Source of the DNA: Candidatus Cloacimonadota bacterium
Lineage (GTDB): Bacteria; Muiribacteriota; UBA6191
Assembly (NCBI GenBank): GCA_002402105.1
Contig: NVVD01000001.1
Coordinates: forward strand, 253,256-317,255
Direction of reading: 5' to 3'
DNA: 64,000 bases
Shown here piece by piece: positions 50,477-59,873 of this stretch (position 1 is its first letter; each line of letters opens with the position of its first letter). A program made the translations under genes and the position numbers. The notes under the pieces were generated by a model that searched no databases, was not told the DNA's origin, and saw only the letters and a list, made by a program, of their open reading frames with translations.

Positions 50477-51124
50477 ATGGAAAAATTAGAGTTATATACA
50501 TATTTTAGAAGCTCTTGTTCGTATCGGGTTCGTATTGCTTTGGCTTATAAAGACCTAAGTTATGAGCCCATCTTTGTAAACCTTTTAAAAGGAGAACAAA
50601 AACAAGAAGATTATAAAAAAAAGAATCCTCAAAGTTTTTTACCAAGTTTATTAACCCAAGATGGTTTATTAAATCAGAGTTTATCCATTATTGAGTATTT
50701 AGATGAAAAATATCCAAATACAAAGCAATTATTGCCAATAGACATTTATGAAAAGGCTTTAGTGCGCTCAATAGCTTATATTATTGCCTGTGATGTACAA
50801 CCAATTCAAAACCTTAAGGTTTTAAAATATCTAAAAAATGACTTGTCTTTAAGTGAAGAAACTAAAATTCAATGGATTAGAGACTTTATTCAATCAGGAT
50901 TTGAGGCTTTTGAAGTTAAAATAAAAAATATTAGTGGAGATTATTGCTATAAAGACTTTTTTAGTATTGCTGATATTTGTTTAATACCTCAAGTTTTTAA
51001 TGCTAAACGCTTTGGTGTTGACATGAGTTTATACCCTATCATAAATAAGGTATATGAAAACTGTATGAAGTTACAATTTGTTTTAGACTCGACTCCAGAG
51101 TCCCAAGAAGATAGTATTGACTAA
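50477..51124 (+). CDS. maiA: Maleylacetoacetate isomerase (GST zeta class)
   Basis: 215 residues. Glutathione-dependent conversion of maleylacetoacetate to fumarylacetoacetate. The N-terminal F-R-S-S-C-S-Y-R-V-R-I-A motif (S-S-C with catalytic Ser) and N-P-Q-S-F-L-P-S-L-L are typical of the zeta class, followed by a GST C-terminal helical domain (D-V-Q-P-I-Q-N-L-K-V-L). It starts in the base after the fahA stop and is the last gene of the pathway operon. Confidence 0.93.
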   Translation: MEKLELYTYFRSSCSYRVRIALAYKDLSYEPIFVNLLKGEQKQEDYKKKNPQSFLPSLLTQDGLLNQSLSIIEYLDEKYPNTKQLLPIDIYEKALVRSIAYIIACDVQPIQNLKVLKYLKNDLSLSEETKIQWIRDFIQSGFEAFEVKIKNISGDYCYKDFFSIADICLIPQVFNAKRFGVDMSLYPIINKVYENCMKLQFVLDSTPESQEDSID

Positions 51125-51185
51125 TAAAATATAATACAAAACTAAAATTTAAAGAAATAAATAATATATAGGTGGAATAGCAAAG

Positions 51186-52460
51186 ATGTTAGACATTAAA
51201 TTCATTAGAGAAAATGCTGAGTTAATTAATCAAACAGCACAAGATAAAAAGATAAATTTTGAAGTATCTGATTTACTTGATATAGATAAAAAGAAAAACT
51301 CTCTTCAAGAAGAGTTAGATGCTTTAAGATCAAAGTTGAATGAGGGAAATAAAAAAATAAGAACCTTATCTAATGAAGAGCGTCCAGCACATATTGTTGC
51401 TATGAAAGAAGTTTCAGAAAAAGTAAAAGAGCTAGATGAGAAATCAAAAGACTTAAAAAGTTTATTTTTAGTTGAAATGTTAAAAGTACCAAGCCCTTTA
51501 CATTCTACTACACCTATTGGTAAAACAGATGAAGATAATGTAGTGCTTTCTACTTGGGGTGAAATACCTAAATTTGATTTTGAGCCAAAAAGTCATATGG
51601 CATTGGGTGACGAGTTAGATATTATTGATGTTGAGCGTGGAGTTAAGTTATCTGGCGCTAGATCATACTTTTTAAAAAATGAAGGTACATTGCTTGAGCT
51701 TGCTTTAATGAGATATGCTTTAGACTTTTTAGTTAAAAGAGGGTTTACCCCTATGACTGTTCCTCAGTTTGTTAAGCAACATGCTATGATGGGTACAGGT
51801 TATTTTCCTGGTGGGGAAGATCAAACTTATAAATTGGGAGAAGATGATCTTTATTTGATTGGGACTTCTGAAGTTCCTTTAGCTTCTTATCATTATGATG
51901 AAGTTTTAAATCAAAAAGATTTTCCGATAAAATTAACTGCTTGGTCTGATTGTTTTAGAAGAGAAGCTGGTACTTATGGTAAAGATACTCATGGTTTATA
52001 CAGAATCCATCAATTTCAAAAAGTAGAGCAAGTATATATCATGGAAAATGATATAGAGGCTTCATTAAAAGCTCATCAGTATTTATTGGATAATGCAATT
52101 GATTTTATTAAATCTTTGGGTATTCCACATCAAATTACTGATGTTTGTTCAGGGGATATAGGGCAAGGTCAGGTTAAAAAATATGATATTAACTCTTGGA
52201 TGCCATCAAGAGATGCTTATTGTGAAACCCACTCATGTTCTATGTTTTATGAGTTTCAAGCAAGAAGACTAAAAATGAGATACAAAGATAAGAATGGTAA
52301 AATGAAGTTTTGTCATACATTAAATAATACTTTGATTGCTTCTCCTAGAGTTTTGATTCCGATTTTAGAGTTAAACCAAACAAAAGAAGGTACAATTAAA
52401 ATACCCGAAGTTTTAGTGCCTTACATGCATGGTATTACTGAGATAAAGCAAAAAAAATAA
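51186..52460 (+). CDS. serS: Seryl-tRNA synthetase
   Basis: 424 residues. It loads serine on tRNA-Ser, of which two genes are in this window. The N-terminal M-L-D-I-K-F-I-R-E-N and helical arm (about 30-100) bind the long variable arm. Class II core: motif 2 F-R-R-E-A-G, then G-L-Y-R-I-H-Q-F, and motif 3 around N-N-T-L-I-A-S-P-R-V-L. All essential residues present. GGTGG upstream of the ATG; the tight spacing to the next gene (1 nt) suggests co-transcription. Confidence 0.96.
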   Translation: MLDIKFIRENAELINQTAQDKKINFEVSDLLDIDKKKNSLQEELDALRSKLNEGNKKIRTLSNEERPAHIVAMKEVSEKVKELDEKSKDLKSLFLVEMLKVPSPLHSTTPIGKTDEDNVVLSTWGEIPKFDFEPKSHMALGDELDIIDVERGVKLSGARSYFLKNEGTLLELALMRYALDFLVKRGFTPMTVPQFVKQHAMMGTGYFPGGEDQTYKLGEDDLYLIGTSEVPLASYHYDEVLNQKDFPIKLTAWSDCFRREAGTYGKDTHGLYRIHQFQKVEQVYIMENDIEASLKAHQYLLDNAIDFIKSLGIPHQITDVCSGDIGQGQVKKYDINSWMPSRDAYCETHSCSMFYEFQARRLKMRYKDKNGKMKFCHTLNNTLIASPRVLIPILELNQTKEGTIKIPEVLVPYMHGITEIKQKK

Positions 52461-52461
52461 C

Positions 52462-53787
52462 ATGGTTAGATTTCTTAAAGTTATTTTACTTTTATTGATT
52501 TTATTAAACATGGTTTTTATGTTTTTATTTATCAATAGTAAAGATGAAAAATTAGACGAGTTTGATGTGGCTCAAGTTGAAGTAACTCAAAACTTAGACT
52601 TTGTTTTTTCTAAAAAAAGTAAAAACGAAAACTTGGTTATTTTGCCTAAAAGTAGAAATGTTGAAACTGATAAAATAAAAAACTCTTTTAAGAGCAAGCT
52701 TTTGATAGATGACTCACATATAGAAGAAGATGTTTCTTTATTGATTTTAAAATCTAAACCACAACTTTTTCCTACAAGTTTATCTATTTCAAAAATTATG
52801 AGTTTAGATGAGTTAAAAAGACTCAAAGCTCAGTCAATGAGCCAAATAAATAGTAAGGCACTTGAGAAAGTTATAATTAATGAATTGATTTTAAAGCAAA
52901 AACAAAAAGCAGAACTTGCTTTAAAGTCCATAGAGCAGGCAAAAGAGGAAGTCATAGAAAAGAATAGGCTTTTGGCTTTGAAATTGATAAAAGAGAAAGC
53001 AGAAAAGAAGAGACTTTTAGCTTTGAAATTAGCAAAAGACGAAACAGAAAAGAAAAGACTTTTAGCTTTGAAATTGGCAAAAGAAAAAGCAGAAAAGAAG
53101 AGACTTTTAGTTTTGAAATTGGCAAAAGAGAAAGTAGAGAAGAAGAGACTTTTAGTTTTGAAGCTGGCAAAAGAGAAAGCAGAAAAGAAAAGACTTTTAG
53201 CTTTGAAATTGGTAAAAGAAAAAGCAGAAAAGAAGAGACTTTCAATTTTGAAATTGGCAAAAGAGAAAGCAGATAAGAAAAAACTTTTAGTTTCGGATAA
53301 AAGACATATTTCTTTACAAAAAGAAGTAATGATTGAACATGTTATTTTTAATCCAGATCGTATTAGTTTATTAGGAAAATCTAGCCTAAAATGGTTAAGT
53401 GATACTATTTTGAAAGTTGTGTATCCAAAGAGTTGGGCAAAGCAGCTTACAGGTGAGAAAATATCTCAAGATCATTTTGAATTATGGTTAGATGTTGTAG
53501 GTGTAAACCCAAAGAAAGATTACGGGAATATCTCTTATCAAGTAGGAATTGGTTTAGATAAATCAAATTGGACATATGACTTTTTAAAGACTTCAAAAAA
53601 GCTATATTTAAAAGTACAGTCTAGCTTTTATGAAAGTTACAATGAAATATTAATTTCAAATATTCCAAAAAATGTAAAAGCTTATAATCTTGTTTTTTCT
53701 AAATCAAAAGATAAAAAGCAAGCCTTTTTAATATCAGCTAGCAAGACTTTTCGATGGGGAAGTAAAGAAACTCTACTTAAAAAATAG
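52462..53787 (+). CDS. Membrane-anchored protein with long KE-rich coiled-coil repeat
   Basis: 441 residues. The N-terminal transmembrane segment (about 4-26, L-K-V-I-L-L-L-L-I-L-L-N-M-V) is followed by a linker and a long charged helix. Seven tandem 15-residue units of the type R-L-L-A-L-K-L-A-K-E-K-A-E-K-K occupy residues about 169-273, with smaller variants. The C-terminal about 150 residues form a compact domain with H-F-E-L-W-L-D-V-V-G and S-Y-Q-V-G-I-G. Its design (anchor, long rigid helix, C-terminal domain) recalls TolA or TonB-like spacers, but no homology is claimed. Confidence 0.75.
   Translation: MVRFLKVILLLLILLNMVFMFLFINSKDEKLDEFDVAQVEVTQNLDFVFSKKSKNENLVILPKSRNVETDKIKNSFKSKLLIDDSHIEEDVSLLILKSKPQLFPTSLSISKIMSLDELKRLKAQSMSQINSKALEKVIINELILKQKQKAELALKSIEQAKEEVIEKNRLLALKLIKEKAEKKRLLALKLAKDETEKKRLLALKLAKEKAEKKRLLVLKLAKEKVEKKRLLVLKLAKEKAEKKRLLALKLVKEKAEKKRLSILKLAKEKADKKKLLVSDKRHISLQKEVMIEHVIFNPDRISLLGKSSLKWLSDTILKVVYPKSWAKQLTGEKISQDHFELWLDVVGVNPKKDYGNISYQVGIGLDKSNWTYDFLKTSKKLYLKVQSSFYESYNEILISNIPKNVKAYNLVFSKSKDKKQAFLISASKTFRWGSKETLLKK
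52966..53280 (+). repeat. 45-bp tandem repeat (seven units) within the 52462 gene
   Basis: Seven consecutive 45-bp units encoding the R-L-L-A-L-K-L-A-K-E-K-A-E-K-K motif with few differences; the unit length is a multiple of three, so gain or loss of units keeps the frame. Confidence 0.9.
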
Positions 53788-53789
53788 TT

Positions 53790-54164
53790 TTAATCTATTA
53801 ACTCTTGAATAGTTTGAAGTAAGTCTTGGGGATCAACTGGTTTAACAAATGTTTTTAAGGCCCCAGATTTTTCTCCGAGTTTTAAATATTCATCTGCTGC
53901 ACCTTGAGTTTTAACTCCGCCACCAGAAATAACAATTATTTTAGCATCTGGATTGATTTCTCTGATTTTAAAACAGAGTTCGATACCGTTCATGTCTGGC
54001 ATTAAAACGTCTGTTATCACTATATCAATTTGATTTTTATTATATTCAATGAGAGCATTTGTACCATTATCAGCTTGAAAAATTGTATGGCTACCATGTC
54101 GAAGAGTTGCTTCTAGTACTACTCTTTGGATTCTTTGATCGTCTACAATTAATATATTGGCCAT
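53790..54164 (-). CDS. Single-domain response regulator (CheY-like)
   Basis: 124 residues consisting only of a receiver domain. The acidic pair D-D-Q (8-9), phospho-acceptor Asp52 (I-V-I-T-D-V-L-M-P-D-M), the Thr/Ser position in V-I-S-G and the K-P switch in F-V-K-P-V-D are all present. There is no output domain, so it should act by protein-protein contact or as a phosphate shuttle. Its partner could be the REC-HisKA kinase at 29668, but that is only a guess. It is convergent with the preceding gene and has its own promoter. Confidence 0.94.
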   Translation of the reverse strand: MANILIVDDQRIQRVVLEATLRHGSHTIFQADNGTNALIEYNKNQIDIVITDVLMPDMNGIELCFKIREINPDAKIIVISGGGVKTQGAADEYLKLGEKSGALKTFVKPVDPQDLLQTIQELID

Positions 54165-54197
54165 TAGTTCTCTTTTTTGTTAAATATATAAAGGTTA

Positions 54198-54226
54198 AGT
54201 ATACAGTTAAATTTTTTGCTGTGCAA
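54198..54226 (-). promoter_or_regulatory. Putative promoter of the CheY-like gene
   Basis: On the minus strand TTGCAC (54226-54221), 17-bp spacer and TATACT (54203-54198), 34 nt before the start. Confidence 0.55.
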
Positions 54227-54485
54227 TTATAGATTTAATTTAATTAAGGTTTAGATAAATTATTATATATAAATCAAGTAAAGTGACTTATATAATAATT
54301 TCTTTTATTTTATAAAGATAAACATATTGTTATTGATTGCACTTTGTTTGTACTTATTTAAGATGCTTTATATAAAACTGTAGTGCAAAATTTTACTTTA
54401 TTTTATAGGATATGCAGATGATAATTTAGAGTGAATAATCTTTATTTGAAAATGATTAATTTAAAATAGATAGGGTATAAATTAT
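54227..54485. other. AT-rich intergenic region between divergent genes
   Basis: No gene, RNA or strong hairpin seen. A weak plus-strand promoter candidate is TTTGTA (54347-54352) with TATATA (54369-54374), which would give a leader of about 105 nt for the 54486 gene. A short inverted pair GCACT/AGTGC brackets it. Confidence 0.35.
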
Positions 54486-56879
54486 ATGGAAGAAAATATA
54501 CAAAATGAGATAATAGAGGAGAAAAAAGTAGAAGATATCTATGATAAAGAGCCTAAATTTATAATTTTTTTTAAATTTCTTTTTTTTCCATTGATTGCTT
54601 TATTAGAGTCGCTTTGTTTTGATAAAGATAGTTTTGATAAAAATTTGGTTACTATATTAGGTGTATTTATATTAATAATTACATATATTCTAGTAGTTTT
54701 ACTTCAAGTTTTTTATATAGAATATAAAACAGAGCTATTTACAATAAATACGATGATTGGATTTTTATGTATTACATTTTATTCAGGACTTGCTTTTAGG
54801 CTGTCAGAAGAATCTAATAATATACAAAAAAAAGATTACTTAGTTTATTTACTTTTTTTTAGTTTGATTTATTTGTTACCAACGATAGACTTATTTGGGG
54901 TCAATGAAAAGATTGTAGTAACAAGAAATATTACCCCAGTTTTTTGGCTAAATGCTTTAATGTCCTTTCTGTCCATAAGTTTAACTTTTTATATGTTTAA
55001 GTTATTTAGCCCCAAAAAAAATAAAATACGAGTATTTTTTATTTTTCTTTGTTTTAGTTCTTTGTTTGTTGTACAAGCTATAGCTGTTTGGGAAATTTTA
55101 TTAAACTTATTAGATTCAAGCGGTACATGGTTTAATTATATCATTATTTATTTTGTAGGAATTATTTTAGCTTTTGATTACAGGAATTGTCAGTCTACTT
55201 TAGGCTTTTTAAAAATTTGGTTTCAAAAAACATTGGTAAAAATGATTAATATATTTGTTATTCTTTTGATATACGAAAATGCTTTTCCTTTGATTTTTCA
55301 TACAATACATAAAGAAATCTATCAACAAAATATTTTACAGGATAATATATTAACGAAAGCTTCTTTACTCGATTATAATGATGCAAATCATAACCTGAAC
55401 TTTCGTTATAAAGGAAATTTAATTTATAAAAGTTTATTATTTGATAAAGCTCCAGAACAATCAAATCCAATAAAGTGGTTATTGTTAGATTCAAAAGATT
55501 TAAAACAAAAATCAAGCATTTTAGCTTCTTTAAAATCTCACATAAAAGAAACATCAAAGTATCCAAACTTTAAAATTAATAAAGAGCTATTTTTTAGACC
55601 AGTTGATGCTGAGTGGGATGTAATGATAGCTGTAGCAAAATTACAGGGTTTAATTAAAGACCATACTCAGGTTATTTCTAAATTTAAAACCAATACGAGT
55701 GAAAAAAACTATGGTTCCTTACCAAGCATGAACTTATCTCACACTATATTATTTGCTAAAGAAGTTTTAGGAGTTGATGTATCTGTAATTGAACCTAAAT
55801 TTTCATACGTTGAAGAACTGCTTGAAAATAAATTATTTCCAATTTTACAAATCGATATTTCAGAAAATACTTATTATGCAGCTATAATTTCATTAGATCA
55901 GAAAAATGGCTATGCTTTACTTAGAATCGAATCTGGTTATTCATGGCAAAGGGGAATTATTAAAATATATGATTCGGCAAAATCAGAAAAACTATTTTCA
56001 AGAGTTGTATCAGAGCAGGTTGTAATATTACCTATATCAGAATTAAAGAAAATTTTGAATGTACAAAATGCTCCTTTAACAATATTTAGTGATAATAAGA
56101 CTATATCATCTATTTTAAAAATACCAAAAAAAGACTTGAAAGATATACAAAGAGCTAGTTATTATCAAGAAATCCACTCATTTGATAATACTCGCTATAT
56201 AGATTTTCTTTCTAATGGCAAAAATAAATTCGCAAATACTATAGTTTTAAGTCAATGGATTCGTAGTTATTTAAAACAAAATCAAATATCTTTTGATGAT
56301 TTGAATTTTCAAAAAACTCTCTTAGATAGAGAGAGTGAAATAAATCAAATCCTAGATTATTTAAAATCAATAAAATTGACTATCAGTTCAAAGATATACC
56401 TAGGAGGATTATTAGCTAGAGAGTTTCCTAGATTAAGTAAAAACCATAAATTATTACAAGATATTTTGTATGTTCAAGAAGAAGATTTAGGTGATTATAC
56501 TATGACTTTTGCTTTGCATAGTTTTGCAGTTTCTTTATATTTACAAGGCAGTTATGAAAAAGCTTTACCCTACTTTAAGATTATAAATAAAAGGTTTCCT
56601 AAAAAATTTAATTATGAAATTGATTATAAACTTTGTTTATTAAAATTAAATAAAGATGTTGGTAAATTTAAATCTTTTATTAATAAAAAGAGCGGGAAAT
56701 GGATTTACTTTGAATTTTTACAATTATTTTTAAAGGGTGATAAAGGCTTGGCAAAAAAGATTTTAGATAAAGTTTTAAAAAAAGACCCCCATAATAAAAT
56801 GGCGGTGCAATTAAAACAAAAATACTTAGAAAAAAAGAATGACTTACAGTTTGAGTTTATTTCTTATAGAGGTTTATAA
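54486..56879 (+). CDS. Polytopic membrane protein with C39-like pseudo-domain and TPRs
   Basis: 797 residues. After a charged N terminus there are about seven hydrophobic helices (roughly residues 28-270). The following extracytoplasmic part has a segment (about 365-530) whose order of elements, K-L-F-P-I-L-Q-I-D-I then Y-Y-A-A-I-I-S-L-D and G-Y-A-L-L-R-I-E, parallels the Cys-protease region of the next gene, but the Cys, His and Asp positions are not kept. The C terminus (about 650-797) has TPR-like units (A-V-S-L-Y-L-Q-G-S-Y-E-K-A-L). Next gene starts 1 nt after the stop. Probably an inactive partner; function unknown. Confidence 0.65.
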   Translation: MEENIQNEIIEEKKVEDIYDKEPKFIIFFKFLFFPLIALLESLCFDKDSFDKNLVTILGVFILIITYILVVLLQVFYIEYKTELFTINTMIGFLCITFYSGLAFRLSEESNNIQKKDYLVYLLFFSLIYLLPTIDLFGVNEKIVVTRNITPVFWLNALMSFLSISLTFYMFKLFSPKKNKIRVFFIFLCFSSLFVVQAIAVWEILLNLLDSSGTWFNYIIIYFVGIILAFDYRNCQSTLGFLKIWFQKTLVKMINIFVILLIYENAFPLIFHTIHKEIYQQNILQDNILTKASLLDYNDANHNLNFRYKGNLIYKSLLFDKAPEQSNPIKWLLLDSKDLKQKSSILASLKSHIKETSKYPNFKINKELFFRPVDAEWDVMIAVAKLQGLIKDHTQVISKFKTNTSEKNYGSLPSMNLSHTILFAKEVLGVDVSVIEPKFSYVEELLENKLFPILQIDISENTYYAAIISLDQKNGYALLRIESGYSWQRGIIKIYDSAKSEKLFSRVVSEQVVILPISELKKILNVQNAPLTIFSDNKTISSILKIPKKDLKDIQRASYYQEIHSFDNTRYIDFLSNGKNKFANTIVLSQWIRSYLKQNQISFDDLNFQKTLLDRESEINQILDYLKSIKLTISSKIYLGGLLAREFPRLSKNHKLLQDILYVQEEDLGDYTMTFALHSFAVSLYLQGSYEKALPYFKIINKRFPKKFNYEIDYKLCLLKLNKDVGKFKSFINKKSGKWIYFEFLQLFLKGDKGLAKKILDKVLKKDPHNKMAVQLKQKYLEKKNDLQFEFISYRGL

Positions 56880-56880
56880 A

Positions 56881-59148
56881 ATGAAATTTCAAAAAAAATC
56901 TTATACTGGAGTTGCTATAAATTCATTTATATTAGGGCCAATTTACTCTAGTATTTATCTATTTTCTTTAAAAGAAAAAAGTAAGTATTTTAAGTTAATC
57001 TCTTTATTCCCTATTTTTCTTTTATTGATATTTTTAGGAGTTTTATATCAATACTCGTTTCCTTCAAAATGGGTTTGGATTGCTTATTTAGGTGTTACTA
57101 TTTTATTTGTTATTCATAATCTAATTTGTCATAAGTTTATTTATGAAAGAAAAGAGATAGATGAGAAAGAAAAGCGTTTTTCTTTTAGTAATGGATTAGT
57201 TTTTGGAATAGGACTTAGTTCTATATTTATGGGTCTATCTTGGTTTTCCTCTATTTTGAACTATTGGATTTTTTCTCCTTTTGTTCCTATGGATTCAACT
57301 ATTGGTCAAGTGATTTCTGTTCATTGGATTTTAATAGGAAAAGTTATTGGTTTTTTGTATGGGTTTTTGAAATGTTCTTTTATAGAAGAAAAAAGGTCAA
57401 TCTTATTTAAATTGTCTTTTTTCACAGTCATTTATATGATTTTAATTGATGCTAGTAAAACTTTACTTTTAACCTATCCCATGAATAAATTATTTTCTCT
57501 AAATTATTATTCATCTAATACTAGTGTTTTATTTTACTTAGTAGGTGCTTTAGTATTTCCTGTTTTTTATTGGTTTTTAGTCTCTGAAAACTCCTTAAAA
57601 AAGCAAATTAAATATAGTTTTATAATGGCTCCTATCATAATGATACATTTGGTTTTAATCGGAAACTATTGGAATACACTTATTGTGACTACAGCTTCTG
57701 TATTTGAAAGTTCTGGAAATATCACTAAGGCTAAAAAATTGTATGTGAAAGTGATTCCTGATTTAGATCATACAAATTTTGTTGCTTCATTAAAACATAG
57801 ATTAGGGGTGCTAAACTTGCTTGAGGGTAATGTAGATGAAGCTATAGCTTATTTTCGTAAAGTTGTGACATCTTATAAAAAATCGAGCAAGGTCTATAAA
57901 AAAGCAAAAAAATATTTATCTTCTTATGCTGATAAGTCAGAGATTAATAAATTTAAAATTCTTAAAAATAATTATCAAACATTTGAACAAGCTGCCAGTT
58001 GTTTTCCTAATTCTTTAGGATATATTTTAAGTTTTTATGATAAAAAACAAATAGATACTAGAGATTTATCCTTTTCAATTAAAGAGGGGTATTTTTCAGG
58101 AACATTTATTTGGAAGGCTGAGAGCTATTTAAAGAAGAAAGGTTACTCTTTGATTAATAGTTATTGGCAAGATGGAAATCAATTAATTAAACTATTGGAT
58201 GCAGGTTTTCCTGTTTTAATTTATGTACCTGGTCATGTATATACTGTTTATGGGTATAATAAAGACTTTGAGATGTTTTATACCTATGATACTGCGAGAC
58301 AAAATAGATGGGATGATAAACCATTTGAAGACCTATATGATGAGTGGAGTAAAAGTTCATTTTTGATGAGTGTTGTAGTTAAAACAAAAGATGAAACAAA
58401 ATTAAAAGACTTACTTGAAAATATTTTAGATTATTCAAAAATTTATAGCCTGTATCAAAAATCAGAAAGATCAGATTATTATACGGAGTCTAAAAATAAT
58501 TTTTATAAAGATTATAATAAAACAACTTTTGGTTTAAAATTGGGTGAAAAAGGTTTATTGAGTAAGTATCCTTTATATCGCTTATCTGCAGATAAGATTG
58601 ATGTAGATGATAGCTTTTTTAGGGATAGAATATTAAAAGTTATATCAAATGAGTGGTATAGCTATTGGTATCAAATTAGGCCTATTGCTTTATTTTTGTT
58701 ATATAAAAATAGAATAGATGATGCGAGCACTTTAGTAGATATTATTGAGAGTAATATTGAAAGACGTGGTAAATCAAAACCGATGGACTTCATTTTATAT
58801 AAGATGATACTAGCAGAAAAAAAAGGTGATATAAAAACTAAAATTGAAATGGAATCAAGGCTCATAGGGGATGCTGAAGAAGGTTGGACAGCTTATTCAT
58901 GGGCTTATGTATCAAGAATTAAAAGATTTAAAAAAGAAAAGCGCTATAAAGATATTGTAGAGCTCTTACAGATTCCAATGACAAAGTTAAATTTTACTTC
59001 GTATTATGAAAGTAATTTAGGAGATCAAGAAATTTTTAGGGTTTTAAACGAGGTAAATTGTGAGAAAGAATTAAGTTTATCTGATACAATGGCTCAAACT
59101 ATGAAACTTGGTTTTATTTTTTATGGATTTGATTGTAGTATGCAATAA
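56881..59148 (+). CDS. Polytopic membrane protein with C39-like peptidase domain and TPRs
   Basis: 756 residues from ATG 56881. About seven helices (roughly 15-270) precede a TPR-like pair (A-K-K-L-Y-V-K-V-I, A-I-A-Y-F-R-K-V) and then a papain-like C39 domain: Gln370 and Cys374 (E-Q-A-A-S-C-F-P-N-S-L), His452 in P-G-H-V-Y-T-V-Y-G-Y, and Asp470 in Y-D-T-A. The order Gln, Cys, His, Asp is that of bacteriocin-type leader peptidases. The C-terminal part is helical and TPR-like. There is no ABC ATPase domain, unlike ABC-type peptidases. Substrate unknown. The gene is clearly paired with its upstream neighbour. Confidence 0.7.
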   Translation: MKFQKKSYTGVAINSFILGPIYSSIYLFSLKEKSKYFKLISLFPIFLLLIFLGVLYQYSFPSKWVWIAYLGVTILFVIHNLICHKFIYERKEIDEKEKRFSFSNGLVFGIGLSSIFMGLSWFSSILNYWIFSPFVPMDSTIGQVISVHWILIGKVIGFLYGFLKCSFIEEKRSILFKLSFFTVIYMILIDASKTLLLTYPMNKLFSLNYYSSNTSVLFYLVGALVFPVFYWFLVSENSLKKQIKYSFIMAPIIMIHLVLIGNYWNTLIVTTASVFESSGNITKAKKLYVKVIPDLDHTNFVASLKHRLGVLNLLEGNVDEAIAYFRKVVTSYKKSSKVYKKAKKYLSSYADKSEINKFKILKNNYQTFEQAASCFPNSLGYILSFYDKKQIDTRDLSFSIKEGYFSGTFIWKAESYLKKKGYSLINSYWQDGNQLIKLLDAGFPVLIYVPGHVYTVYGYNKDFEMFYTYDTARQNRWDDKPFEDLYDEWSKSSFLMSVVVKTKDETKLKDLLENILDYSKIYSLYQKSERSDYYTESKNNFYKDYNKTTFGLKLGEKGLLSKYPLYRLSADKIDVDDSFFRDRILKVISNEWYSYWYQIRPIALFLLYKNRIDDASTLVDIIESNIERRGKSKPMDFILYKMILAEKKGDIKTKIEMESRLIGDAEEGWTAYSWAYVSRIKRFKKEKRYKDIVELLQIPMTKLNFTSYYESNLGDQEIFRVLNEVNCEKELSLSDTMAQTMKLGFIFYGFDCSMQ

Positions 59149-59171
59149 AAATTTATTACTTAAAGGTTAAA

Positions 59172-59873
59172 ATGGCACATATGAGATTAAATAAATACCT
59201 ATCAAAATGTGGTTATTGTTCAAGACGAAGAGCAGATAGACTGATTGAAGCAGGTTTAATTAAATTAAATGGCGAAGATGCAGAGCTAGGGGCTTACGTA
59301 GTTGAGGGCAATGAGATAGTAGTTGAAGGAAAATCCTTTATCGTTTCTTTAAAAGAAGAAAAAAGAACGACTTATTTATTTTATAAACCTAAAGGAGTTA
59401 TATGTACTTTATCTGAACATGAAACTCCAAATTTATTAGAATATTTTGAAGATATTGGCCATGTTTTTCCTGTGGGTAGATTAGATAAAGATTCAGAAGG
59501 TCTGCTTTTAATGACAAATGATGGTGATTTGGCATTAGAAATGACTCATCCATCTTTTCAGCATGGTAAAAAGTATCAAGTTAAACTGACTCGAGTAATA
59601 TCAGATGGTGATTTAATTAAATTATCAAAGGGTATAGATATTGATGATTATGTAACCCAACCATGTAGAGTAGAGCGAAGATCAAAAACTGAGTTTTTTA
59701 TCTGGCTTAAAGAGGGCAAAAATAGACAAATTCGTCGAATGTTATTGGCCTTAGATTATAGAGTATCACGTTTAAGAAGAGTAGCTATTGGTCGATTATC
59801 TCTTATTTTACAAACAGGTGAAGTTGTTGAATTAACTCAAAGTGAGATTAAACTACTTTATTTAGATGAATGA
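59172..59873 (+). CDS. rluB: Ribosomal large-subunit pseudouridine synthase (RluB/RsuA family)
   Basis: 233 residues. N-terminal S4 RNA-binding domain (R-L-N-K-Y-L-S-K-C-G-Y-C-S-R-R-R-A-D) followed by the catalytic domain with G-R-L-D-K-D-S-E-G-L-L-L-M-T-N-D-G, in which Asp105 is the nucleophile. It isomerises a uridine in rRNA. RluB, RluE, RluF and RsuA share these features, so the exact site is not certain; the S4 domain and length favour RluB-like. It overlaps the next gene by 8 bp. Confidence 0.88.
   Translation: MAHMRLNKYLSKCGYCSRRRADRLIEAGLIKLNGEDAELGAYVVEGNEIVVEGKSFIVSLKEEKRTTYLFYKPKGVICTLSEHETPNLLEYFEDIGHVFPVGRLDKDSEGLLLMTNDGDLALEMTHPSFQHGKKYQVKLTRVISDGDLIKLSKGIDIDDYVTQPCRVERRSKTEFFIWLKEGKNRQIRRMLLALDYRVSRLRRVAIGRLSLILQTGEVVELTQSEIKLLYLDE

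Noticed and set aside
52952-53260. Antisense open frame over the minisatellite
   Set aside because: Produced by the repeat itself; its translation is a repeated Ser/Leu/Phe pattern with no start signal.
52966-53280. CRISPR-like direct repeats
   Set aside because: The units are contiguous with no spacers and stay in an open reading frame coding for a regular helical motif.
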